NCBI GenBank assembly: GCA_016197345.1 | Contig: JACPVY010000475.1 | Location: 1 to 11,358, forward strand | DNA: 11,358 nt | Source: Burkholderiales bacterium | Lineage (GTDB): Bacteria; Pseudomonadota; Gammaproteobacteria; Burkholderiales; Burkholderiaceae_D | Reading direction: 5' to 3' | In this document: one piece after another, positions 1 to 6,601 of the stretch | Position numbering within the stretch: the first letter of the stretch is position 1 | Layout: each line of letters begins with the position of its first letter | Made by a program: the position numbers and the translations under genes | The notes under the pieces: generated by a model | Seen by the model: only the letters and a program-made list of their open reading frames with translations | Database searches by the model: none | Told to the model about the DNA's origin: nothing

Positions 1-44
1 AGTTTGGTGTAAATCAGGAAATACGCACAAGGTCATCTGAGGCC

Positions 45-806
45 CTAGTCACCCGCAAAAAATACCCCAATCAAGGGTGACTCTTCTTGGCTAGTGCCAG
101 TGGCAATGCGCAGCCAACCGAGCAAACCAAATGGCGTTTTTAGCAGATAGTATTCGCCGTCATTCAAGAGCACTTCTACCCGAGTATTTTTCGCTAGTTT
201 AGCGACGATTTGCTGAGCATCTTGGGTGGCGTAAATATCGACTGCGTGACGGGTTGTGCTGCGCAAGCCAACATAATGAAAGGCTTGTTTGACGGCAATA
301 AAACGCCCGTTTTGCCAGGTATATTTTTCACGCTGATTAAACATCGTGTCGTTATGACCTTCGACATAGATGCTGCCATCGCCGGGCAGGGCGAAACGTA
401 GGCCGGGAATCTGTGCTACCAACTGTGGCTTGCCATCGCGCTCTTGATAAAAGCTGCAACTGGGGTCCCAGCTTGGGCCGGAATCACACTCCACTGTAAA
501 AAAACCTTTGCCCTTGCCTAATAGCTGGGTGCTTAACGGGCGTGCTATAAAAATTCCTTGTGCTTGCATTTCCGCTTGGCGTGGATGAGGCGTGGTTAAC
601 ACTTGGCTGAGTTGGGGATCGTAAAACAGCGTCACATCTTCTTTTTTTAAATGCAGGGATTGCAAACCTGCAAATGTGGCGACGCCTTCAGCGGGGGCTT
701 TCGCTTCTGCTGCCACGCTCGTTTGGCTGCCTAACACGCTTGCCATCAGCGCGATCAATGCCAACGTGATTGGGCTATTCGTGCTGCGCATCCGTGTTGT
801 ACTCAT
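45..806 (-). CDS. Exported protein with C-terminal bacterial SH3-like domain, function unknown
   Basis: The 253-residue protein begins with a signal peptide: a short basic stretch, a hydrophobic core at about residues 14-27, and a likely signal peptidase I site after the Ala-Ala near residue 33. It is therefore probably periplasmic. Residues 188-236 resemble a bacterial SH3-like fold (VDIYATQDAQQIVAKL, then a GEYYLLKT stretch and GLLGWLRI), a module that usually binds peptidoglycan or protein ligands. The middle part (about 45-180) is unfamiliar. It has two close cysteines (C107 and C117) that could form a disulphide, and a GDGSIYVEGHND segment. No enzyme motif is visible. Two starts are possible, residue 1 or Met6 (position 791); both keep the signal peptide and neither has a strong ribosome binding site. 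The gene lies 87 bp downstream of the sugar kinase, separated by a 9-bp inverted repeat. The assignment to an SH3-like domain is by eye. Confidence 0.75.
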   Translation of the reverse strand: MSTTRMRSTNSPITLALIALMASVLGSQTSVAAEAKAPAEGVATFAGLQSLHLKKEDVTLFYDPQLSQVLTTPHPRQAEMQAQGIFIARPLSTQLLGKGKGFFTVECDSGPSWDPSCSFYQERDGKPQLVAQIPGLRFALPGDGSIYVEGHNDTMFNQREKYTWQNGRFIAVKQAFHYVGLRSTTRHAVDIYATQDAQQIVAKLAKNTRVEVLLNDGEYYLLKTPFGLLGWLRIATGTSQEESPLIGVFFAGD

Positions 807-823
807 TCTGTTAGTTTTAGAAG

Positions 824-863
824 TGTCCCTAGCACGCTTTGCGGGCCAGTCGTTCTAGGGACA
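824..863 (-). repeat. Perfect 9-bp inverted repeat between kinase and SH3-like gene
   Basis: TGTCCCTAG at 824-832 is mirrored exactly by CTAGGGACA at 855-863, leaving a 22-nt spacer. In the minus-strand transcript this can fold 31 nt after the kinase stop codon and 17 nt before the SH3-like start codon. No T-run follows on either strand, so it is not a standard intrinsic terminator. It may be an attenuating or stabilising hairpin, or an operator. The spacer is long for a repressor site. Confidence 0.5.
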
Positions 864-893
864 TAGCGATTATTTGATTATTCGACTAGCCGA

Positions 894-1820
894 CTATCGG
901 CTAAATGGCATGCGTTGCAGCACTTGTTGTACTTTCGCTAGCGTCGGCACCGTCGCCCCCGCATGCAGGCAAGCGGCAGCGCCAGCGGCGACGGCGATGC
1001 GTAAATGTTCATCCCAGCCACGTTGCTCGGCTTGCATCAGTGAAAAGAGTAAGCCAGCGGCGCTAGCATCGCCGGCACCGATGGTGTCGATGACTTTAAT
1101 CGCTGGTGGTTTTGCGCGCCATTCATTTTCGCGGTGCAAGATACGCGCGCCATCGGCCCCCATCGTGTGCAAAATCGCTGCTTCTGGGTTGATGGCACGT
1201 AAGCGTGCCATCGCTGCAATTGGGCTTTTGGTGCGCATCAGGCCGTACAAATCTTCATCTGACACCTTAATCACATCAGCCAATTGGCACATTGCCTCTA
1301 ACATTGGGTCGTATGCCTCATCCATCACGATGCGGTAATTCGGGTCGTAGCTGATTTTGACGCCGCGCTGTTTTAAGTCTTGTGCGAGGCTTAATAGCGT
1401 TTGCGCCAGCGGTGGTCGGGCCAGGCTGATGCCGCCAAAGTGTGCCCATTGCACCTCGCTTTGCCAATTTTCCGGTAATTGGCTAGGGTCGAAATATAGA
1501 TCGGCACTATCACCGCCAATGAAAAAATAGGCGGGTGGTTGAATTTGATGCACCATCGCCAACAGCGGTGGCTTGGGATAGCGCTGGAGAAAGCGCAAAT
1601 CGAGATGGGCTTGTTTGCTTGCTTGGTAAATCGCATCGCCAAAGGAATCTTGGCTGATCGCGCCTAGAAAGGCAGTGGGCCAGGCCCAACTACCTAAAAT
1701 ACGCGCCACATTCCATGGTGCACCACCAGCTTTGCTATGCCATTGATTTGGCCCGGTGGTGATCATGTCGGTGACCGCTTCGCCAGCGGAAATAAAATGC
1801 GGATTGCGAGGGATAGTCAT
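894..1820 (-). CDS. PfkB-family carbohydrate kinase (fructokinase-like)
   Basis: This 308-residue protein has the length and motif order of the ribokinase/PfkB family, which phosphorylates sugars and nucleosides with ATP in the cytoplasm. The N-terminal sugar-binding signature appears as AGGAPWNVAR at 31-40, the central YDPNYR at 158-163, and KVSDEDL at 185-191. The C-terminal PfkB signature DTIGAGDASAAG at 245-256 holds the anion hole (GAG) and the catalytic base D251. The family usually has Phe after GDA; here it is Ser. The GGAP signature and YDPNYR are closest to bacterial fructokinases, but the substrate cannot be fixed by eye; 2-keto-3-deoxygluconate or another hexose remains possible. 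There is no clear Shine-Dalgarno before the ATG. A TACAAT box lies about 85 nt upstream, so the gene probably has its own promoter. Confidence 0.88.
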   Translation of the reverse strand: MTIPRNPHFISAGEAVTDMITTGPNQWHSKAGGAPWNVARILGSWAWPTAFLGAISQDSFGDAIYQASKQAHLDLRFLQRYPKPPLLAMVHQIQPPAYFFIGGDSADLYFDPSQLPENWQSEVQWAHFGGISLARPPLAQTLLSLAQDLKQRGVKISYDPNYRIVMDEAYDPMLEAMCQLADVIKVSDEDLYGLMRTKSPIAAMARLRAINPEAAILHTMGADGARILHRENEWRAKPPAIKVIDTIGAGDASAAGLLFSLMQAEQRGWDEHLRIAVAAGAAACLHAGATVPTLAKVQQVLQRMPFSR

Positions 1821-1904
1821 ATTGCTTTTACAGGTAACAGAGGGAACTGAGGGTCTTGCGATAGGGGAAGCTGTTAGCGCTGGGTGTGGCTAAAGTCATT
1901 GGCT

Positions 1905-1910
1905 ATTGTA
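1905..1910 (-). promoter_or_regulatory. Candidate -10 box for the sugar kinase gene
   Basis: The minus strand reads TACAAT here, five of six matches to TATAAT. The matching -35 region is poor, so this rests mainly on the -10 box and its place in the 177-bp gap upstream of the kinase. Transcription from it would give a leader of roughly 78 nt. Confidence 0.35.
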
Positions 1911-1980
1911 GCGGTTTTTGTTTGCGCTAGGCAGAAAGTCCGTGCATGGCTTGGCACTCGCTAAGCGATAGCTGTTGACC

Positions 1981-1996
1981 CGCTAGCATGCTAGCG
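1981..1996. repeat. 16-bp perfect palindrome just past the response regulator stop codon
   Basis: CGCTAGCATGCTAGCG is its own reverse complement and ends one base before the stop codon of the response regulator gene (1998-2000). It is two GCTAGC hexamers joined by AT. As RNA it could form a 6-bp stem with a CATG loop, but no U-tract follows. A smaller one (TCGCT-A-AGCGA, 1958-1968) lies 13 bp further downstream. It may be a transcript-end hairpin or a protein-binding site. Confidence 0.6.
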
Positions 1997-1997
1997 A

Positions 1998-2702
1998 TCA
2001 AGCAAGTCGGCCATTGGCCAGATCAATTTGATGCAAGATTTCGGCTTGCACTTCCGCTACGATGGTCGCTAATAATTCAGGCTTGGCGCGTGGATTGCGC
2101 AGACGCTCGACGCGCGCCGCCGCGTGCCACATGCCCAAGGTGATGCAGCCTGTGTGTAGCGCATCGACGCGGGTTTTGATGGTGGCGGCATCGCCGTTGT
2201 GGAGTGCGGTGGTCAAGGGGGCTAGCGCAGCATCGAATTGTTTTTGCAGGGCTTGGTAGTAGGTCAGTAAGCGTTCGGCTTTCAAATTCAGACGCTTCAT
2301 CGTGGTAGCGGGTAGTTCGCAGTAATTTGCCCAAATTTTATGCAGAATTTTTTGCAGGTGGAGCTTGGCTTCTAGCGCTTTGAAAGGCTTGATGATGTAG
2401 TCAGTGGCACCTGATTGTATTGCTTGTTGCACCGTATCCATGTCTGTCGCCGAAGAAACCAGCACCACCGGCAATTGATTTAAGCTGGCATCGGCTTTTA
2501 CCCGCTGTAAAAATTCGATGCCTGATAAACGTGGCATGCGGATATCGCAGCAGCATAGAATTGGCCTTAGCCCAGATTGGAGAAATTGCCACGCTTGCTC
2601 GCCATCTTCGGCTTCGACGATTTGAAATTTACCTAGGCTAGTGACGAGATCGACCAAGGCCATGCGTGACACCACATCGTCATCCACTAGCAAAACTTTC
2701 AT
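1998..2702 (-). CDS. Response regulator: REC domain plus degenerate HPt-like C-terminus
   Basis: With the start at 2702 the protein has 234 residues. Residues 1-120 form a complete receiver domain: acidic triad D7-D8-D9, phosphoacceptor D53 in CCCDIRMP, switch serine near 83-84 and conserved K105 in IIKPF. There is no helix-turn-helix, GGDEF, EAL or HD-GYP output. The helical C-terminal half (about 140-234) resembles an HPt four-helix bundle. LAPLTTALHNGD at 160-171 lines up with LAQLRQAQQDGD in the neighbouring kinase's HPt, but the phosphorylated histidine is replaced by D180. The start at 2702 is favoured by GGAG six bases upstream. Reading upstream of it in frame would overlap the kinase gene and add residues that do not fit a receiver fold. 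The gene starts 55 bp after the hybrid kinase stop, so the two probably form one operon and one phosphorelay. The target is unknown. Confidence 0.88.
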   Translation of the reverse strand: MKVLLVDDDVVSRMALVDLVTSLGKFQIVEAEDGEQAWQFLQSGLRPILCCCDIRMPRLSGIEFLQRVKADASLNQLPVVLVSSATDMDTVQQAIQSGATDYIIKPFKALEAKLHLQKILHKIWANYCELPATTMKRLNLKAERLLTYYQALQKQFDAALAPLTTALHNGDAATIKTRVDALHTGCITLGMWHAAARVERLRNPRAKPELLATIVAEVQAEILHQIDLANGRLA

Positions 2703-2708
2703 GCAATT

Positions 2709-2712
2709 CTCC
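2709..2712 (-). promoter_or_regulatory. Ribosome binding site deciding the response regulator start
   Basis: GGAG on the minus strand lies six bases before the ATG at 2702. This supports MKVLLVDDD as the true N-terminus over the in-frame ATG at 2714 or any start further upstream. Confidence 0.65.
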
Positions 2713-2757
2713 ATATTCCACTTGATGCCTGACGCCCTTGCGAGAGAGCGATCAGGT

Positions 2758-4890
2758 TTAATTCCAGCCCGGTTCGCGCAAAATAGTTTCGATTTCTTGC
2801 TGCAATTGCGGCAGGACATCGCGAATCACATCCCACGCGCCTTGATCGGCCTTGTGCTCCATTTCGCCACAGCGTTGTTGCAAGCTCGGGGGTGTTTGCA
2901 GATAGCCCAAACTACCTTTCAGACCGTGGAAAATACGCCCGGCACTTTCGCGATCCCCATCTTGTTGTGCTTGGCGCAATTGCGCTAGGCGTATCGGCCA
3001 GTCTTGCGCGAAACGTACCCGCATGCGCGTCAGGAGGTCTGGCTCGACCGCATCTGCGGTCTGCACCTGTTCGCTTGGGGGCGACGGCGCGTCGTCTTCG
3101 TCGGTAATGTCAAACAAGCCATTTAAGTCGCTATGGCTAGGGCGTAGCAATGGGGGCAGGGCGATGCCTAGCCGCAGACGCTTTTCGATGACTTCCGAGA
3201 GGCGGCGATGCAATTGGCGTTCGTCCAAGGGCTTAGTCAAAAAATCATCCATGCCCGCCGCTAAATAGGCTTGTAAATCAGTTGGGCTGACATTGGCGGT
3301 GAGGGCGGTGATATGGATGTCCGTCGCTTGTACTTTACATTCTTCATTGCCACCTTGTCGTATCAACAGCGTTGCGGTCACGCCATCCATTTCTGGCATG
3401 CGGCCGTCCATCAAGATCATGTCAAAGTTCTCGCGCGCCAGCGCTTGTACCGCGAGCCAGCCATTTTCGACGATTTCAACCCGATGGCCGCGATCTTCTA
3501 GCAGGGCGCGGATGATCATTTGATTGGTCGGGAAATCTTCGGCGCACAGAATGTGCAATTGGTGGCTATGTGGTTCGTCCGCTGGGTGTTGCGCTGGGGC
3601 TAAAGCCTCGCCCGGTGCCATTTCTAGTTCAAAACAAAAACACGAGCCAACATCGGGCGTGCTCGTCACCTCAAGCTGGCCGCCCATTAATTCGACCAAT
3701 TGGCGTGAGATCGCTAGACCTAGCCCAGTACCACCATAGCGCCTAGTGGTAGAGGCATCGACTTGCTCGAATTTTTGAAATAAGCGCGGCAAGGCGCTCG
3801 CAGGGATACCGATGCCAGAATCGTGTACGGCAAAGCCGATGCGGCATAAGCCGTTTGCTAACTTGCCCGGCAAGCGCGTGACTTCGACTTTGACCCAACC
3901 GTTTTCGGTAAATTTAATCGCATTGCTGACCAGATTGAGCAAGACTTGACGCAAACGGGTGGGATCGCCTCGCACAAATGCGGGTAGGCTAGGGTCGATA
4001 TCGAGCACAAAATCGATCCCTTTGGAGACGGCGCGCTCTTCAAAAATCGCCAATGCAGTGTTGATGGTGTCGGCGAGCGGGAAGTCGATTTGTTCCAAAT
4101 CGAGTTTGCCCGCTTCAATTTTCGAAAAATCAAGAATATCGGTGATCAGCGTCAACAGCGCTTGGGCGTTGCTCAGTGATAGTTCGAAGCGCTGACGGCT
4201 TTCGTCACCCATTTCGCCGCGCAAACCCAGTTTTAACATGCCGATAATGCCCGAAAGCGGGGTGCGCAATTCGTGGCTCATCACGGCTAAAAATTCAGAT
4301 TTTTGGTGCGAGGCACTTTCGGCGACGCGGCGTGCTTCGAGTAATTCGGTTTGATGTTGCTTCAGGCTATCGTTGGCGAGTTGCAATTCGGCAGTGCGTT
4401 CTTGGATGCGGGTTTCCAGATCGCGCTGATGGGCGGCGATGCGGGCATTCATCTCAAAACTTTCGACCGCCCGTTTGATCGTCATCAAAAAGTCATTGCT
4501 GTCGAGTGGTTTGATGATGAAGCGGAAGATGTCGGCTTTGTTGATCGAATCAATGATGGCATCGATATCGCTATAGCCAGTGACGATGATACGGACTGTG
4601 TTCGGGTAGTCGGCGCAGGTTTTTTGCAGCAGTTCGACGCCCGTCATGCCGGGCATGCGTTGGTCGCTGACGATGCAGGCTAAGCGCTCGGGATTGGGCA
4701 TGGCATTAATCATTTTCCATGCTTCAAGGCCATCGGCAGCCTGTAAAACTTGATAGCGCGGCGCTAATAATGAGGAGAGCACGCGGCGATTGGCTTCCTC
4801 ATCATCGACGAGCATGATGATGAGACGGTCTGTGGCCGGCGCTTGGCGCGCACCGATCTGGTTTAAGTTCGCTTGCTTAAATAAGGCCAT
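2758..4890 (-). CDS. Soluble hybrid histidine kinase, REC-HisKA-HATPase-REC-HPt
   Basis: This 710-residue protein carries a whole phosphorelay. REC1 (about 24-142) has D29-D30, phosphoacceptor D76 in VSDQRMP, T104 and K127. A coiled coil (about 150-195) leads to HisKA with H206 in SHELRTPL. The ATPase domain has the N box around N323 (SNAIKF), G1 DSGIGIP at 357-363, F box at 371-376 and G2 GGTGLGL at 386-392. REC2 (about 445-565) has E451-D452, phosphoacceptor D495 in MDGRMP and K553. HPt (about 615-705) has H655 in FHGLKGS. No transmembrane segment, PAS or periplasmic sensor is seen, so the kinase is cytoplasmic and its input is probably phosphorylation of REC1 by another kinase, or a partner protein. 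The expected relay is H206 to D495 to H655 to the adjacent response regulator. GAGAG before the ATG is a fair ribosome binding site. Its physiological signal is unknown. Confidence 0.93.
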   Translation of the reverse strand: MALFKQANLNQIGARQAPATDRLIIMLVDDEEANRRVLSSLLAPRYQVLQAADGLEAWKMINAMPNPERLACIVSDQRMPGMTGVELLQKTCADYPNTVRIIVTGYSDIDAIIDSINKADIFRFIIKPLDSNDFLMTIKRAVESFEMNARIAAHQRDLETRIQERTAELQLANDSLKQHQTELLEARRVAESASHQKSEFLAVMSHELRTPLSGIIGMLKLGLRGEMGDESRQRFELSLSNAQALLTLITDILDFSKIEAGKLDLEQIDFPLADTINTALAIFEERAVSKGIDFVLDIDPSLPAFVRGDPTRLRQVLLNLVSNAIKFTENGWVKVEVTRLPGKLANGLCRIGFAVHDSGIGIPASALPRLFQKFEQVDASTTRRYGGTGLGLAISRQLVELMGGQLEVTSTPDVGSCFCFELEMAPGEALAPAQHPADEPHSHQLHILCAEDFPTNQMIIRALLEDRGHRVEIVENGWLAVQALARENFDMILMDGRMPEMDGVTATLLIRQGGNEECKVQATDIHITALTANVSPTDLQAYLAAGMDDFLTKPLDERQLHRRLSEVIEKRLRLGIALPPLLRPSHSDLNGLFDITDEDDAPSPPSEQVQTADAVEPDLLTRMRVRFAQDWPIRLAQLRQAQQDGDRESAGRIFHGLKGSLGYLQTPPSLQQRCGEMEHKADQGAWDVIRDVLPQLQQEIETILREPGWN

Positions 4891-5092
4891 GCGTCTCTCA
4901 AGAAAAACTTGCTGGGCATTGACTTCATTTGGGTGGACAGATTACAACGTGAGCAGAGGCAACTTGGCGCAAACGGCTTACCGCTGGTGTGCGTTTTCGT
5001 CGTATCCGGTAGCTGCCACGATAGCGCAGAAATGCGACTGACGCTACTGATTATGTTGTTGTCGTGACTGAAAATACTTGTCGCTTTGCACA

Positions 5093-5120
5093 ATTGTTGT
5101 TTTGTGCGGGCTGGTCGCAA
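5093..5120 (-). promoter_or_regulatory. Weak candidate promoter for the histidine kinase operon
   Basis: On the minus strand TTGCGA (5115-5120) and AACAAT (5093-5098) are spaced by 16 bp in the 293-bp gap upstream of the kinase. Both boxes are imperfect. It would give a leader of about 195 nt. The rpoH terminator immediately upstream means the kinase operon needs its own promoter, and this is the best I see. Confidence 0.25.
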
Positions 5121-5138
5121 TTCGTTTGAATATGGGCC

Positions 5139-5166
5139 AAAAAAAAGACGCCGAAGCGTCTTTTTT
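5139..5166 (-). terminator. Intrinsic terminator of rpoH (cUUCGg tetraloop)
   Basis: In the minus-strand RNA a GACGC-UUCG-GCGUC hairpin (5147-5160) is flanked by six A on one side and at least seven U on the other, starting 17 nt after the rpoH stop codon. The C(UUCG)G loop is an unusually stable tetraloop typical of efficient terminators. The A and U tracts extend the stem to 11 bp, so it can also work on the plus strand. Confidence 0.92.
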
Positions 5167-5183
5167 AAGGTGGAAGCCAGCGC

Positions 5184-6083
5184 TTACATGTATTGCGCTA
5201 GCGTGCCTTTCATTTTCTTTAATGCAGCGGTTTCGATTTGACGGATACGTTCCGCCGAAACGCCAAATTCATCTGCTAGCGTATGTAAGGTCGCACCCGA
5301 ACCGTCATCATTGGCTAACCAGCGTGCTTCGACGATGCGGCGCGAACGATCATCTAATTTCGACAAGGCATCTTCCAAGCCTTCCGATTGCAAGCGCATC
5401 ACTTGCTTCGATTCGATGACGCGGGTCGGTTCTTGATTGTCAGACGCTAAATAAGCAATCGGTGCAAATTTGTCATCTTCATCATCGCTCGACGATTCCA
5501 ATGCGATGTCGTGACCGGAAAGACGGGTTTCCATCTCAATCACTTCTTCGCGCTTGACGTCGAGTTGTTTTGCCAGTGCATCGATTTGGCTAGGCGTCAT
5601 CGCGTCCAAACCTTGCTTGTGGCTACGCAGATTGAAAAACAATTTACGCTGCGCCTTGGTGGTAGCGACTTTCACCAAGCGCCAGTTTTTCAAAATATAT
5701 TCGTGGATTTCAGCTTTGATCCAGTGCATCGCATAAGAAACCAGACGCACGCCTTGTTCTGGATCAAAACGCTTAACGGCTTTCATCAAACCGATATTGC
5801 CTTCTTGGATCAGATCGGCGTGTGGCAAACCATAGCCGAGATAACCGCGGGCAATTGAGACGACCAAGCGTAAGTGGGAAAGCACCATTTGTTGCGCGGC
5901 AGCTAAATCATTTTCGTCGCGCAAACGCTTTGCTAAGCTCACTTCTTCTTCTTGGCTCAACATCGGCAAACGGTTCACAGCAGAAATATAGGCATCCAGA
6001 TTGCCCAGATTGCCAGTGAAACCGAGACCCAAAGCACTGTTGCTTGTAGGAACCAGTGCTGACTGTGCGGATGCAATGTTCAT
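5184..6083 (-). CDS. rpoH: RNA polymerase heat-shock sigma factor RpoH (sigma-32)
   Basis: The 299-residue protein is a full-length group 3 sigma factor that directs RNA polymerase to heat-shock promoters (chaperones and proteases). The diagnostic RpoH box QRKLFFNLR is at 145-153. Region 2 spans about 64-133, with DLIQEGNIGLMKAVKRF at 90-106 and the melting segment around W121 (MHWIKAEI). Region 4 spans about 234-290, with the helix-turn-helix TLHTLADEFGVSAERIRQIE. An acidic loop ESSSDDEDD at 196-204 lies between regions. AGGAG five bases before the ATG fixes the start. It is preceded by a promoter embedded in a CIRCE element, which implies HrcA control, and followed at once by a strong terminator, so it is probably a single-gene transcript. 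The order ftsY-ftsE-ftsX-rpoH matches other proteobacteria. Confidence 0.97.
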   Translation of the reverse strand: MNIASAQSALVPTSNSALGLGFTGNLGNLDAYISAVNRLPMLSQEEEVSLAKRLRDENDLAAAQQMVLSHLRLVVSIARGYLGYGLPHADLIQEGNIGLMKAVKRFDPEQGVRLVSYAMHWIKAEIHEYILKNWRLVKVATTKAQRKLFFNLRSHKQGLDAMTPSQIDALAKQLDVKREEVIEMETRLSGHDIALESSSDDEDDKFAPIAYLASDNQEPTRVIESKQVMRLQSEGLEDALSKLDDRSRRIVEARWLANDDGSGATLHTLADEFGVSAERIRQIETAALKKMKGTLAQYM

Positions 6084-6088
6084 GTGTT

Positions 6089-6093
6089 CTCCT
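6089..6093 (-). promoter_or_regulatory. rpoH ribosome binding site
   Basis: AGGAG on the minus strand lies five bases upstream of the rpoH ATG, a near-ideal Shine-Dalgarno. It does not lie inside the leader hairpin at 6110-6131. Confidence 0.8.
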
Positions 6094-6109
6094 TGCTGAT
6101 TCGATTGGT

Positions 6110-6131
6110 GGCAAGCGGAATATTGCTTGCC
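6110..6131 (-). promoter_or_regulatory. Stem-loop in the rpoH 5' leader
   Basis: The leader RNA contains GGCAAGC paired perfectly with GCUUGCC around an 8-nt loop, 16 nt upstream of the AGGAG. It does not mask the ribosome binding site as drawn, so it is not an obvious RNA thermometer, but it may position or protect the leader. Confidence 0.45.
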
Positions 6132-6185
6132 CGTTTCATCTTGCTTGCGAGCGTTTGCCGGAGTGGCCTACGCATGTTGGAGCGT

Positions 6186-6215
6186 ATATTAGCACTCTCT
6201 CGAAGTGAGTGCCAA
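6186..6215 (-). promoter_or_regulatory. Sigma-70-type promoter of rpoH, overlapping CIRCE
   Basis: On the minus strand TTGGCA (6210-6215, five of six matches to TTGACA) is followed 18 bp later by TAATAT (6186-6191, four of six to TATAAT). Transcription would begin near 6179, giving a leader of about 95 nt. The -35 box lies entirely in one arm of the CIRCE element and the -10 box overlaps the other arm, so repressor binding would directly block RNA polymerase. Confidence 0.6.
6189..6215. promoter_or_regulatory. CIRCE operator (HrcA binding site) upstream of rpoH
   Basis: The sequence reads TTAGCACTC-N9-GAGTGCCAA. The CIRCE consensus is TTAGCACTC-N9-GAGTGCTAA, so 17 of 18 arm bases match and the spacer is exactly nine. 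CIRCE is bound by the HrcA repressor, which GroEL helps to fold, and classically controls groESL and dnaK-type operons. Its placement across the rpoH promoter is direct evidence for repression of rpoH by HrcA. The hrcA gene itself is not in this window. Confidence 0.9.
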
Positions 6216-6537
6216 TTGCCACATGTAATAAGCTAGGTAGCAAAAGCTATATAAGGATTTGTCGCTGAATGGAAGATGGCGAGAAATTGAGGATTTTTGT
6301 TGCTAAAAATAAAAATTAATTCCAATAAAATTAACAATAAATAAAGTAATTTGGCGAGATGATTGCTGTTTGGCAGCTTTTTTGATTTTTGCGACGCGAG
6401 GGTTGAGGGAATGCTTGAAATTCAAGAGCTTTTGTCAGATTTTCCAGAAGCTGGGTGTAAAACGTTGATACAAAACTGATACAAATGGCAACAATTTTCT
6501 ACGGTGCGTGCTGGCTAGGGCGAATGTGGTGGCGGGA
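6216..6537. other. AT-rich non-coding stretch upstream of the rpoH promoter
   Basis: No convincing gene lies between the rpoH promoter and the hairpin near the Cys-rich gene. Positions about 6295-6355 are strikingly AT-rich with short A and T tracts, which could be bent DNA or a nucleoid-protein binding region. It also holds a palindrome CTTGAA-A-TTCAAG (6414-6426) and a direct repeat TGATACAAA (6466-6474 and 6477-6485) with an 11-bp period. Either could be a regulator site; none matches a motif I can name. Confidence 0.4.
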
Positions 6538-6564
6538 GCCGCAGCGAATCAGTGTCGCTGCGGC
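6538..6564 (-). terminator. Strong 10-bp stem-loop downstream of the Cys-rich gene
   Basis: GCCGCAGCGA (6538-6547) pairs perfectly with TCGCTGCGGC (6555-6564) around a 7-nt loop, 37 nt past the stop codon of the Cys-rich gene. The stem is GC-rich and stable, but no T-run follows on the minus strand. It is best read as a transcript-end or 3'-protecting hairpin; termination by this element alone is uncertain. Confidence 0.5.
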
Positions 6565-6601
6565 CAGTGCACTCGCCTAGAATCAGCGAGCCTTCACTTG
6601 A

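Noticed and set aside
874..1338. Plus-strand open frame of 154 codons opposite the sugar kinase
   Set aside because: It lies within the antisense of a gene with full PfkB motifs, and the translation is Cys/Ala/Ser-rich noise without a ribosome binding site.
2703..2819. Longer N-terminus for the response regulator
   Set aside because: It would overlap the kinase gene end by about 60 bp and add residues unlike a receiver domain, whereas the ATG at 2702 has a good GGAG.
6365..6383. Plus-strand GCTG/CAGC hairpin followed by T6
   Set aside because: The stem is only 4 bp and no plus-strand gene ends before it, so a terminator call is not supported.
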